Shown piece by piece: positions 51,780 through 63,024 of a DNA stretch of 64,000 nt. The stretch comes from Streptomyces sp. NBC_01216 (GTDB lineage Bacteria > Actinomycetota > Actinomycetes > Streptomycetales > Streptomycetaceae), in contig NZ_CP108679.1 in the NCBI RefSeq assembly GCF_035994945.1, positions 62,001 through 126,000 of the forward strand. The letters are read 5' to 3'. A program made the position numbers and the translations under genes. The notes beneath the pieces are model-generated. The model did no database searches. It saw only the letters and a program-made list of their open reading frames with translations, and was not told where the DNA came from. Each line of letters starts with the position of its first letter. The first letter of the stretch is position 1.

Positions 51780-52525
51780 ACTCACCCGCAGGCCGCCGTG
51801 AAGCGGCACCCGCCCTCATCCCGTGGGCGACTGGCCCCGCCGACGGCCCGGCCCTCGTCTGCATCCCGTGGGCGGGCGCGGGCGCCGCGCCCTTCCGCAC
51901 CTGGGGGCCGCTCTTCCCACCGGAGGTCACGGTGTACGGGGTACGCATGCCTGGCCGTGAGAGCCGAATGTCCGAAGCCCCGCTGACCAATGTCACCCAC
52001 ATCGTCGATGAACTGGACCGCGAGATCGCCCGGCTCTCCCATCGGAGGGTCGCCGTCTTCGGCCACTGCTCCGGCGCCCTGGTGGGCTTCGAGCTGGCGC
52101 GAGCTCTCGGCCCGACTACGGCCCTGTTGTTGGTGGCCTCCCAGCTACCGCCGGAGGAGGCCGCTCGGGGCGCGGAGGAGGAACTCGGCTCCCGCGCGTC
52201 CCTCGCCAAGCGCTACCTGAGCAGTGAACTGCTCGATGATCCGGACATCGTGGACATGCTGCTGCCAGTACTCGAAGCGGACATGCATGCAGTATCTGGC
52301 TACAACTACCGATCAGGGGGGCTGCGGGAGGTGCCCATCACTGTGTTCTGCGGCGTTGAGGATCCGGAGATCCGGCCCTGCGACGTCAACGGCTGGCGCA
52401 CCGAGACCACCGGTCCGATGCTGGTCCGCGAGGTGGAAGGAGCCGATCACCTCTTCGCTGGCCCGGCGTGGCAACGCCTCGCCGCATGCGTGGCGGACGA
52501 TCTTCGGCGCACCTTGAGGGCATGA
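51776..52525 (+). CDS. Type II thioesterase with Cys in nucleophile position (249 aa)
   Basis: An alpha/beta-hydrolase that edits or releases acyl groups from carrier proteins. PALVCIPWAGAGAAPFRTWG and VTVYGVRMPGRESRM are typical of NRPS/PKS type II thioesterases. The nucleophile elbow is AVFGHCSGALVGFELAR: the usual GHSxGA has Cys in the Ser place (GHCSGA). The Asp region is VPITVFCGVEDPEI and the catalytic His GADHLFAGPAWQ. GTG start by 4-nt overlap with the MFS gene. It could serve the carrier protein of the biosynthetic cluster 20 kb away, but that is inference. Confidence 0.9.
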   Translation: MNSPAGRREAAPALIPWATGPADGPALVCIPWAGAGAAPFRTWGPLFPPEVTVYGVRMPGRESRMSEAPLTNVTHIVDELDREIARLSHRRVAVFGHCSGALVGFELARALGPTTALLLVASQLPPEEAARGAEEELGSRASLAKRYLSSELLDDPDIVDMLLPVLEADMHAVSGYNYRSGGLREVPITVFCGVEDPEIRPCDVNGWRTETTGPMLVREVEGADHLFAGPAWQRLAACVADDLRRTLRA

Positions 52526-52562
52526 TGCACGCCAGCGATCCCGGTCGGAGATCTTATGAGGC

Positions 52563-53400
52563 TCGGAAGCCGTGACTGAATTGGTGATCAGGCCAGAACG
52601 GGTATCCAGGCTCCTCGGCCGTCGAAGAGCCGGGTAACCACGTCGAGCAGGTCCTTGCGTTGTTTCGCGGCGGCGGACAGGTGTAGCCGCGCAAGGCGAA
52701 GAAGCGCTCGGCGCCGAGCATCGTGCGCCAACCGCCGGAGATCTTCTGCTGCACTTTGGCCATCCGGATGGCCTGCTCCGAGGCGTTGTTGGGGACCGCG
52801 TCGGTGTAGGTCTTGTACGGCTTCCAGCCGTGCGGCAGGACAGTCCATAGCCTCGAACGCCTGTACTCCGCGCTTGGCGTGGACTTGGTAGAGCGTCAGC
52901 GTGCGGGTGCAGGCGGTGTGGACCTATCAGGCGCGGCCGTCTACCCGCCGGGTGCCTGTCTCGTCGAAGCCGACCACGTCGCACGCGATCAGCCGCTGCG
53001 GCACCGCCTCGGTGTGCGGGGCGGCCGCCTGCGCGGCGGCCCTGTTCCACCCGATCAGAGTCGAGGTGGCCACATCGGCGCCCAGGCAGTCGGCGAATAC
53101 CTCCGCGCACCGCTCGTACGGCAGGTGCTGGCAGATGGAACATATACAACGCGAGGGCCTTGATACACGGCGGCCCGTACTGGGCCGGAACTGCCACCTG
53201 GGGGTGCGCGGCAGCAGCGGTGCTGGAAACGATCCGGGTGCCCAGACTTGGCCGGGGACAGCCACGCAAGAGGCCGGACCGAGTGCGCGAGACGTACGAC
53301 TCCCACAAGAACTGCTCCTACCTGCGCAGTCGTCGGGTGCGGGAGGCTGATGCGAGGAAGTCACCGGCCGATCATCCCAACATCGAAGGGGCCCAACACT
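52563..53400 (-). pseudogene. IS66-family TnpC remnant, multiply frameshifted
   Basis: Fragments in several minus-strand frames line up with IS66 transposase: VPAQYGPPCIKALALYMFHL, QHLPYERCAEVFADCLGADV, IACDVVGFDETGTRRVDGRA, and near the end MAKVQQKISGGWRTMLGAER. The order is correct but no single frame is open, so the gene is dead. It occupies the space between the thioesterase and the thiC leader. Confidence 0.8.
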
Positions 53401-53443
53401 GTTCAGCATGCCCGAGGGGGCGCTAGCGTGGTGACACCTTTAC

Positions 53444-55362
<1,919 letters not shown>

Positions 55363-55391
55363 CTCCGGGCCGGAGGAAAGACGACGGCGGA

Positions 55392-55416
55392 CCCGCGGCC
55401 CCGGGGGAGCCGCGGG
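55392..55416 (+). terminator. Hairpin terminator of thiC
   Basis: The stem CCCGCGGC / GCCGCGGG lies 30 nt after the thiC stop. Confidence 0.7.
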
Positions 55417-55751
55417 CACGCCCTGTTCCGACTGATGCGAAAGGCCTACGCCCGGACAGGACCTACTGAAGTTGAACTCGTGGAGTGGTAGGGGCTGACG
55501 GCTCGTCGCCCGTGCGGCATCAGCAGGGCATGCGGTATCCACGGGGAGGCGGGCTGGCCAGAACGGCAGGGATTTCGCGAGGGGGGCCAGCTTCACCTGG
55601 CGATCCTGCACCGGTGGCGCACTGAGTAACTGGGCCCTCAAACGCGCCGAACACCACACACCACCGCGACCCGACGCCCCAACAGTCACGATCGCCGAGC
55701 CCACGAAGACCATCTACACCCGCAGAAAGCCCTAAATCACTGGTATTGGGT
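55417..55751. other. Spacer with probable transposase C-terminal debris
   Basis: The plus strand reads NWALKRAEHHTPPRPDAPTV before a stop near 55734, resembling the tail of a transposase, but nothing upstream supports a gene. The segment ends at the CTAG target of the IS701 element. Confidence 0.35.
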
Positions 55752-55931
55752 CTAGTACTCCAGCAGCACTTCGTGGCTTGACCTGGGGAAACGTCGAGCG
55801 GGTGGGAGTGTAGCGGGCAGGAGTCGGTCACGGACGGCTTCTGCCCGCCAGCCCCTCGAAGGAGTGCCCACGACGGTGGTAGTGGCAGCGGCGGGCCACC
55901 AGTTGGCGTCGGCGGCGCCAGCGCGACCAGC

Positions 55932-58900
55932 TCAGTGCGTGGGTGCGGCCGCGGGGGTCTTGGGGTGTGTGAGCTGCCAGGAGTCGCCGCACTTCAGCCA
56001 CAGTGAGCGCGATGACCTCGGCATCCTCACTGGTGGATCCCCTTTTTCGGCTGCTTGCGCGCTCATCGCGGCGAGGAAGGCGTGGGCGAGCATGGCCAGG
56101 GTGATGTGCCGGTACCAGCCGACGTAGCGGCGAACCTCGTACTCGTCCAGGCCGCACTCGTTCTTCGCCGCCTGGAAACACTCCTCGATCGCCCACCGGG
56201 ATCCGGCCACCCGCACCAGCTCGTCCACGCCGACATCCAGGGGCGCATAGGCGAGGTAGTAGGAGATCTCGTCCGGCCGGCTGAGGCTGCGTCGCGCCAG
56301 CGCCCACCGTCGACGGATCAGCACGCCGTCCTGCTGGTCGTACTCGGCCACCGGTCGTAGCTGGACGGCCGCCCAGTCGTACTCGCGCTGTCCCTTCGCG
56401 CCCGCGCCGCAGGAACGGCGTTCCCATGCCTGGTCGGGGGCCTGCTCGAAGGCCATGTCGATGCGCGGGCCGGCCAGGGAGAACTGGGACTTCGGGACGG
56501 CGAGGACGTAGCCGACGCCGGATGTTTCCAGCATCCGGCGGAAACGGTTGTCCTGTCCGTAGGCGGCGTCCGCCGTCACCCAGGCGATCGGCAGCGGCGA
56601 GGCCAGTGCCCTGCGGACGATCGCCTGGGCGAGGGTGTTCTTGGTGGCGAACTCCCGCTCGTCGGGGACCTTCGCCGCGCGACAGCGGTCGCGGTCGTCG
56701 GTCCAGGACTTGGGCAGGTAGAGCTCCCGGTCCACCAGGGCTCTGCCGGCCGTGCTGGCGTAGGCGGCGAATACGCCGATCTGGCAGTTCTCGGTGCGGC
56801 CGGCGGTGCCGGAGTACTGCCTTTGGACTCCGGCGGAGGTGGTGCCCTTCTTCAGGAATCCGGTGTCGTCGATGATCAGTACCCCATCGGGGCGGCCGAG
56901 TTGTTCGGCTACATAGGTTTGCAGGTCATCGCGGATGTCGTCGGGGTTCCAGCGGGCGCGGGAGAGCAGGTACTGCAGACCGTCGGGGGTGGAATGGCCG
57001 GCGTGTTCGGCGAGCTGGTGAGGTCGGACCGGGGCGCCCTGTCGACGTTGCCGCCGGTGGGTCTCCCCGGCCCGCCTCCCGAACCGGACGTGCCCGATCT
57101 CCAGGCATCCGGCTCTCCACAAGCCCTCTCAGGCGACCGCTGTCATCATGCTCCCGCTGGGCCAAGGCGAGGGGATCTTGTTTCCGCGATACAAGTAGCG
57201 GTTGGTCCGCACCTTCGCGCACCTGAACAAGACCACCTCATCATCGGCGGGCCACCATCGGCCCGCGCAGTAGCGACGGCGCAGAATCTTCCAGTTGGAC
57301 CGGCGGTTCTTGCGCCGCAGCCATCCGAAGACCTGGCGCCAGGTGAAGGCCGACAGGTATTGGAAGGTCGCGGACGACACCCCGTGCCGGAAGTACGCCG
57401 TCCAGCCCCGCAGCACCGGATTGAGCTGGTGCAGCACGACTGCCAGCGGCAGGTTCGTGTCCTGTCGACACAGCGTCTTGACCTTCTCCTTGACGGCCTG
57501 GAGGGCCTTCTTGGAGGGGTAGAGGTAGACGTAGTGCTTCTGGGTTCCTCGTTTGCGGTGGCGCTGGAGGCGCCACCCGAGGAAGTCCAGCCCCTCGTCG
57601 ATATGGGTGATCGCCGTCTTCTCCACAGACAGTCGCAGACCCATCGGGGCGAGCACTTTCGCCACCTGGGTGCGTATGTCCTCGGCCTGCTCGCGGGTCC
57701 CGGTCACGGCGATCAGAAAGTCGTCCGCGTACCGGAAGAGCCGGTAGTTGGGCAGCTCCTGCCGACGTCGCCGGGCCCGCTGGCCTTGTGTGGAGTTCGG
57801 CCCGCCCGGACCTGCCGCGATGAACTCATCGAGGACGGACAGGGCGATGTTGGCCAGCAGCGGCGAGAGGATTCCACCCTGCGGAGTGCCGGTATCGGTG
57901 TCCTTGGACTGACCGCCTTCCGTAAGGATGCCCGCCTTCAAGAACGCCTTCACCAGGTCAAGAACGCGCCGGTCTCCGACTCGGCGGCGCACCCGGCCCA
58001 TCAGGGCCGTGTGGTCAATCGAGTCGAAGCACGCCTCGATGTCCCCCTCCACCATCCACTCATAGGAGTTCTTGGCGAAGTGGTGTGCCTCGGCGAGCGC
58101 GTCATGAGCCCGGCGCTTCGGGCGGAACCCGTAGGAGCACGGAAGGAAATCCGCCTCGAAGATCGGCTCCAGTACCAGCTTCAGGGACGCCTGGACCACC
58201 CGGTCCCGCACGGTCGGAATCCCCAGCCGACGGCGCTTGGCCGTTCCTGGCTTGGGGATCATCCGGGTCATGTCCCTTGTCGTGGTGTAGCCGATCATTC
58301 GGCGGTCGTGTTGGTGGTGTTGGGTAGCGCGGGGGCGTTTTTGGGGAGCTTGGCGGGGTAGAGCTGGTCCATGCTTCCCTCGGGCAGGTAACGGCGGGGG
58401 AAGGCGATCCACTTGTCGTGCAGTTCGAAGAGCACGGCGGTGACCAGTCGCAGGAGCGCGTCGTCGTTGGGGAAGACCTGGACGACGTCGGTGCGGCGCT
58501 TGACCTCGCGGTTGATCCGTTCCAGCGGGTTCGTGGACTGGATCTTCTTCCAATGTCGCTCGGGGAAGGCGGCGAAGGCGGTCAGGTCGTCCTTGGCCTC
58601 CAGGAGCATCTCCTTGACCTTTGGGAACTGTTTGCCGAGCATGTCGGCGACGGTGTCGAGCTGGGCCCGGACCGCGTCGGCGGTGGGCTGGGCGAAGATC
58701 GTGCGGATCGTCGCGGCGGCCATCTCGCCCGCTTCCTTGTTGATCACGCTGAACACGTTGCGCAGGAAGTGAACCCTGCAGCGCTGGTAGGCGGCTCCGA
58801 GCATGACCTTGCGGATGGCCTTGACCAGTCCCAGGTGGTGGTCGCCGATGACGAGGCGGACCCCGCTCAGTCCGCGTTCGCGCAGGTGACGCAGGAACTC

Positions 58901-60764
58901 GGTCCAGAACACCTCGGTCTCGCTGTCGCCGACCATCACTCCCAGCACTTCCCGGCCGCCCTCCTCGGTGATGCCGGTGGCGATGACCACGGCCCGGGAG
59001 ACGATCTGGTGCTCGACCCTCGCCTTGCAGTAGGTCGCATCCAGATAGACGTAGGGGAACCGGACATGGTCCAGGGGCCGGCTGCGGAACGCGGTCAGCT
59101 GACCGTCCAGGTCCTGGCAGATCCGCGAGACCTCGCTCTTGGAGACCCCGGTGTCCGCGCCGAGGGCCTTGACCAGGTCGTCGACCGACCGGGTCGACAC
59201 GCCGTGGACGTAAGCCTCCATAATCACCGCGTATAACGCCTGGTCGATGCGACGGCGCCGTTCCAGAAGCGCGGGGAAGAAGCTCCCCGACCGCAGTTTG
59301 GGGATCGCGAGGTCCAGGTCGCCGGCCTGGGTGGTCAGCGTCTTGTCGCGGTGGCCGTTGCGGAGCGCGGTGCGCGTCTCGGTGTGCTCGTTCCATTCCG
59401 CGCCGATCCTCGCGGTGGCCTCGGCCTCGATCAGCTCCTGGAGCATCCGCTCGGCCACACCCCGAACGAGTTCTAGCCCGTCCCCCGAACGTAGTGACTC
59501 CAGCAACCGGAGTAGGTCATGCTGTGACAGGGCCACCCTGCACCTCCCGCGTTGAACTGCCCGTTCACTACGGAGAGTTGCACGGTGGCCCGCCCTCTGG
59601 CAGGGAGCGGAAGCCACGTCAGCACGCGCCCCCGGCGCACTCCCTCACCGTGATCGGCTACACCACGACAAGGGACGCCATCATCATCCGTTCACGCACG
59701 GGAAGCGGACGGAAAGTACGGTCCTTCAAGCCGGACCGCACCTCGCTGAGGAACCCCTCAACACCTTGCCCGTCCTCCACGGAGCGGGCGGTCTGCCCGT
59801 CCACTCCGGCCGAGCGAGCGCCCCTGTTCCTTCGCACCCGAGCCCACGCCACCAGCAGGAACGCGGGATCGGCAGCGAGATTGAACAGGTCATCGAACCG
59901 GTGATCACGATCGTCGGTCGCCCAACAGTGCAGCTTGGTCTGCATCTCCAGTACCCGGCGTTCGGCCTTGAGCAGCGCGAACTCCAGCGCGTCGGTATTC
60001 ACCAGCGGCCTCCCGGCATTGCAGCATCCTCCCCGCCGGCTTGCTGGCCCCCTTCGCCATGCACGGAGCTTTCCTCCGCTCGGACTACTACGGGGCCTCC
60101 GTCCCACCTGCGGCCTTCAGCCGGCAACGGGCCTGCCCTCCCTCTCCGGACCGGATGCCCAGGAGCGAGGGCGACCGCAGGCGGTTCCCACGTTCACCAT
60201 GTGCCGATCGGCCAGGTCGGCGTCCCGCTACTACCCCGGCAGCATCACCACGCCTACGCCGCAGACCTTCAACGTGGCCTCCCCACCGGCAGTTGGAGAC
60301 CGGCTTCGGAGTTGACCGCCCCTACCGAAGCGAGCGGTCACGCACTGCACCCCGGGCCCATATCCGCCAGATTTGAGCCCGGTGACAAGACTTACGGGGC
60401 TTTACACGGGTTCCTCTTCGTACGCCTTCTGGCCTTGCTTGCCGAACCCGACGCGTCTGGCAGTACCGCGCCGTCCCGGCGTTGTCAGGGCTGCTTGCCA
60501 TCCTCACCGGCGTTCCCCGGCCCGGACTGCCCTCAGCTTCTACCCGGCCGCTGCGACGGCCCGGCGGTAGAGGTCTCGCACCTCCACTCGGTCACATGGC
60601 GCCTCGTGGCGCACCCAACAGTTCTTTCGTGCTACCGGGGCGAGCAGTGCGCGCACGTAGTCCCGCATCCGGCGGCGGGGTTCGACGCGGCCGAAGCGGT
60701 GCCCGACGGCGGTGAAGAGGTGGTCCAGGTCGCGGTCCCAGGTCTCGGCCTGTTCGGTGATCAC
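55932..60764 (-). CDS. IS701-family transposase split by group II intron
   Basis: Exon 1 is 60764-60615 (GTG start, ITEQAETWDRDLDHLFTAVG ... APVARKNCW, 50 codons). Exon 2 is 57017-55932 (QLAEHAGHSTPDGLQYLLSR to the stop, 362 codons). Joined they give an uninterrupted 411-residue IS701 transposase: PDGVLIIDDTGFLKKGTTSA (first Asp), IAWVTADAAYGQDNRFR (second Asp), and VAGSRWAIEECFQAAKNECG (Glu). Expression would require intron splicing. Confidence 0.88.
58266..59682. mobile_element. IS256-family element within the intron (1417 bp)
   Basis: Exact 8-bp duplications ATCATCCG at 58258-58265 and 59683-59690. The inner ends share GTCCCTTGTCGTGGTGTAGC as inverted repeats. It differs from the IS256-family element at 22.3 kb. 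Confidence 0.93.
58295..59536 (-). CDS. IS256-family transposase (413 aa)
   Basis: GTG 59536 behind GGGAGG starts VALSQHDLLRLLESLRSGDG. Catalytic regions: FPYVYLDATYCKARVEHQIV (first Asp), GVRLVIGDHHLGLVKAIRKV (second), QSTNPLERINREVKRRTDVV (Glu). CRVHFLRNVFSVINK is conserved. The frame is intact. Confidence 0.93.
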   Translation of the reverse strand: MALSQHDLLRLLESLRSGDGLELVRGVAERMLQELIEAEATARIGAEWNEHTETRTALRNGHRDKTLTTQAGDLDLAIPKLRSGSFFPALLERRRRIDQALYAVIMEAYVHGVSTRSVDDLVKALGADTGVSKSEVSRICQDLDGQLTAFRSRPLDHVRFPYVYLDATYCKARVEHQIVSRAVVIATGITEEGGREVLGVMVGDSETEVFWTEFLRHLRERGLSGVRLVIGDHHLGLVKAIRKVMLGAAYQRCRVHFLRNVFSVINKEAGEMAAATIRTIFAQPTADAVRAQLDTVADMLGKQFPKVKEMLLEAKDDLTAFAAFPERHWKKIQSTNPLERINREVKRRTDVVQVFPNDDALLRLVTAVLFELHDKWIAFPRRYLPEGSMDQLYPAKLPKNAPALPNTTNTTAE

Positions 60765-60918
60765 GACCTGAGGCTTCCCCGGCCGGGAGCGATCTCGTCG
60801 TCGTGGGCACTCCTTCGAGGGGCTGGCGGGCAGAAGCCGTCCGTGACCGACTCCTGCCCGCTACACTCCCACCCGCTCGACGTTTCCCCAGGTCAAGCCA
60901 CGAAGTGCTGCTGGAGTA

Positions 60919-62025
60919 CTAGGCGTCTCGGAGAAGGCCGGTGGCGACCTGCTGGAGGATAGCTGCGAGAGAGGCGCGAGCCTGTGGTGAGAGATCTCCC
61001 CGCATGTCTGTGATGACGGCCTCGACTCCAGTGCTGCGACGGAAGTAGCGGAGGATGAACTCACTTCGCTGGACGGGGTCGAGCCGTTCGAAGGCCATGT
61101 CCATGAGAGCCGCTCCGTCGTGCCATGGCACGGCAGTCGCAGTGTCTTCGGGACTGGTCTCATGTAGGCGCGGCTCGGGCACAACGAGGGTAGGGCGGGC
61201 CGGGACAGAGATGCCAGCGGCGGCTGTTTCCTCTGTGTTGTGGGCCTCGTTCAAAACCGGGTTTTGAACCGGCGGAGCCACCGGAGCGGCCGCGCGCTTC
61301 CGCGGGGCCTTCGGTGCCTGGGCCTTGCGCAGCTCCTCGGCAGCAATGGCCTTCTGCTGTTCCGGGTCCTGGATCTTGGCGATCTTCTCGGCCGTCTTCA
61401 CCTTGAGCTGCTTTGTGTCGACGGCGTCCTGGAGCTCGGGCGGCAGGTTGAGCAGGGCCAAGCGGTTGGAGACGTACATCTGCGACTTGCCGATGCGCTC
61501 CGCGACCTTCTCCTGGGAGCCGTGGCGTTCGACCATCCGCTGCAGGAACTCGGCCTCCTTGTAGGGAGGGATGTTCTTGCGGTGGATGTTCTCAATGACG
61601 ACGGCTTCGTCGAGCTTGTCGTCGTCTTCGTTGCCGAGGCGGTCGCGGACCCGGATCTCGAACTTCGTCCAGCCGAGCTGCTTGGCCGCGTGGAAGCGCC
61701 GGTTGCCGAGGATGACGACCCACTGCGCGTCGCCGAGAGCCTGGCCGTGCTCAGGCTTGACTAGGAGAAACGCTTCGCGGGACATGGCGACGGCCGGCTG
61801 GAGCTGTCCGACGGACTTCATCGACTCCTTAAGCTCGCGGAAGTCGGAGTCGTCGTTGCTGTAGTCGGCGTCGGTGCGCGGGTTCTCGGGGTTGCCGACC
61901 AGGGTGTGCATGTAGACGGTGGTCGGCGGTGCTTCTGCCTTGACCGGCTCGCCTGCAGTGGCTCGCTTGCTGCCGGGCTTGCCCGGCCCGTCGAGAAGGT
62001 CGGCCCAGGGCTTCTTCGTCGCCAT
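60919..62025 (-). CDS. parB: ParB-family partition protein (368 aa)
   Basis: Binds centromere sites and stimulates ParA. ParB/sulfiredoxin-like motifs are visible: LKESMKSVGQLQPAVAMSRE, WVVILGNRRFHAAKQLGW, AVVIENIHRKNIPPYKEAEF. A helix-turn-helix follows (SQEKVAERIGKSQMYVSNRL, residues about 175-200), then a linker and a C-terminal dimerisation region. It overlaps parA as TGATG. The stop TAG is part of the CTAG duplicated by the IS701 element, so insertion did not change the protein. Its own coding sequence holds a 19-bp palindrome (61250). Confidence 0.93.
   Translation of the reverse strand: MATKKPWADLLDGPGKPGSKRATAGEPVKAEAPPTTVYMHTLVGNPENPRTDADYSNDDSDFRELKESMKSVGQLQPAVAMSREAFLLVKPEHGQALGDAQWVVILGNRRFHAAKQLGWTKFEIRVRDRLGNEDDDKLDEAVVIENIHRKNIPPYKEAEFLQRMVERHGSQEKVAERIGKSQMYVSNRLALLNLPPELQDAVDTKQLKVKTAEKIAKIQDPEQQKAIAAEELRKAQAPKAPRKRAAAPVAPPVQNPVLNEAHNTEETAAAGISVPARPTLVVPEPRLHETSPEDTATAVPWHDGAALMDMAFERLDPVQRSEFILRYFRRSTGVEAVITDMRGDLSPQARASLAAILQQVATGLLRDA
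61250..61268. promoter_or_regulatory. parS-like palindrome, copy within parB
   Basis: TTCAAAACCGGGTTTTGAA, a perfect dyad around a central base, further flanked by G and C here. An identical 19-mer lies upstream of parA at 62871. Low-GC symmetry in a high-GC gene and duplication within one par locus point to a ParB-binding centromere site. Confidence 0.7.
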
Positions 62026-62759
62026 CAGCGCGCACCCTTCTTGCCAGCGCCGAGCTCGAGGGCGAGCTGGTAAAAGTCCTCGCGGGCTTCCATCGCGACC
62101 CGGTTCTTCTTGTACTGGGTGACGACACTGCCTTCGAGAGCCGCCCGGGTGTGGACCTTGTAGTGGCGGACGACGGTGTTGGCCAGGTTCCAGCCCTGCG
62201 ACCGGATGAAGTCCTTGGTCTGGTCAAGGTCGGCTTCGCCGTCGCGCGGGTCCCAGTTGTTGATGACGACGAGGTAGGGGATGCCGAGAGGCTTGACCAC
62301 TTCCTCGATGGTGTCGCGGGTCGGCATGAACCCAAGAGGCTCGGGCTCGACGGGGACGATGATGTCGTCGGCGTTGGCCAGCACGGCGCGCATGGCGTCG
62401 GCGGCGGTGCTCTTGCCGAACGGGTCGCCAGCTTCTTCCTTCTCGTCGTCGGGGAGGTCCATCCAGCCCGGGGTGTCGATGAAGGCGTGCTTGATCTTGC
62501 GGGACTTCTTTAGAGCGGAGAAGAGCTCCAGGTCGTCCTTGGAGTTGATCTGCTCGAAGGAGAAGGGCAGCTCGTGGCCGACTCGTTCCGACCACCAGGT
62601 GGTGGAGCCCTGAGGGTCGGCGGAGACGGCTGCGACGTAGTGGGGGTCGCCCTCGGGGGGCGCGCCCAAGACGTGGGCGGTGATGGCCGCAGTGTTGACG
62701 GTGAGAGTCGACTTCCCGACTCCACCCTTGCGGTTGATGAGCGCGGTGATCCGTGCCAT
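62025..62759 (-). CDS. parA: ParA-family partition ATPase (244 aa)
   Basis: Begins MARITALINRKGGVGKSTLT at ATG 62759 after AGGAG, with the deviant Walker A motif KGGVGKST. VAAVSADPQGSTTWW is Walker A' and KHAFIDTPGWMDLPDD Walker B. This is a small ParA without N-terminal DNA-binding domain, so autoregulation would fall to ParB. First gene of the parAB operon, distinct from the parA at 9587. Confidence 0.95.
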   Translation of the reverse strand: MARITALINRKGGVGKSTLTVNTAAITAHVLGAPPEGDPHYVAAVSADPQGSTTWWSERVGHELPFSFEQINSKDDLELFSALKKSRKIKHAFIDTPGWMDLPDDEKEEAGDPFGKSTAADAMRAVLANADDIIVPVEPEPLGFMPTRDTIEEVVKPLGIPYLVVINNWDPRDGEADLDQTKDFIRSQGWNLANTVVRHYKVHTRAALEGSVVTQYKKNRVAMEAREDFYQLALELGAGKKGAR

Positions 62760-62870
62760 GGGTGGTACTCCTGATGCTCCGTATGCTTCCCAGCCGGACT
62801 GGCTGGTACTAGCGGACCGGGACAGGATGCCACGTATCGCCTCCCTGGGAAGGACCGAGGGTAGTCGTGT

Positions 62871-62889
62871 TTCAAAACCGGGTTTTGAA
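62871..62889. promoter_or_regulatory. parS-like palindrome upstream of parA
   Basis: A second exact copy of TTCAAAACCGGGTTTTGAA, 112 bp upstream of the parA start, suited to act as centromere or ParB operator. Confidence 0.7.
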
Positions 62890-63024
62890 CCGCCTGTGCC
62901 GGGGAGCCACCACTCCCCCGCTGGTGGACTCTGCTGCGCAATTCGCTGCGGGGGTGAGGGCGGGTCGGCGATGATCGTTTCTGAGGTCGCTTCTTCTGTT
63001 GTGCGGCCATGGAGGCGGTAGGAC

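Larger units (their letters stand above)
57129..60002 (-). pseudogene. ltrA: Group II intron reverse transcriptase/maturase, split by IS256 element
   Basis: The N-terminal part runs 60002-59683 (GTG start, NTDALEFALLKAERRVLEMQ ... RPLPVRERM). The rest is 58265-57129 (IPKPGTAKRRRLGIPTVRDR ... stop). Removing the IS256 element and one 8-bp duplication joins them into 482 residues in frame. Reverse transcriptase blocks are clear: EGDIEACFDSIDHTALM, GTPQGGILSPLLANIAL, FRYADDFLIAV (catalytic YADD), and the maturase region FTWRQVFGWLRRKNRRSNW. No HNH endonuclease is seen. In its present state the protein cannot be made whole. Confidence 0.92.
57018..60614 (-). mobile_element. Group II intron (minus strand), itself interrupted
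   Basis: The 5' end reads GTGCGCCACGAGG at 60614 downward, matching the GUGYG consensus. Domain V lies at 57081-57115 (GAGCCGGATGCC ... CGTCCGGTTC on the minus strand), with domain VI-like sequence after it, and the 3' end is ...ACCTCAC. Without the IS256 insert it is about 2.17 kb. It encodes a split reverse transcriptase/maturase. Confidence 0.88.
55756..60918. mobile_element. IS701-family element carrying a nested group II intron and IS256 element
   Basis: Inverted repeats of more than 100 bp begin TACTCCAGCAGCACTTCGTG at each end. CTAG flanks both sides (55752-55755 and 60919-60922), the YTAR target of IS701. After removing the intron (57018-60614) the element is 1566 bp, normal for the family. 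The right CTAG contains the stop codon of parB. Confidence 0.9.

Noticed and set aside
55440..55751. Possible complete gene after thiC
   Set aside because: Only a short transposase-like tail is readable, with no start or upstream domain.
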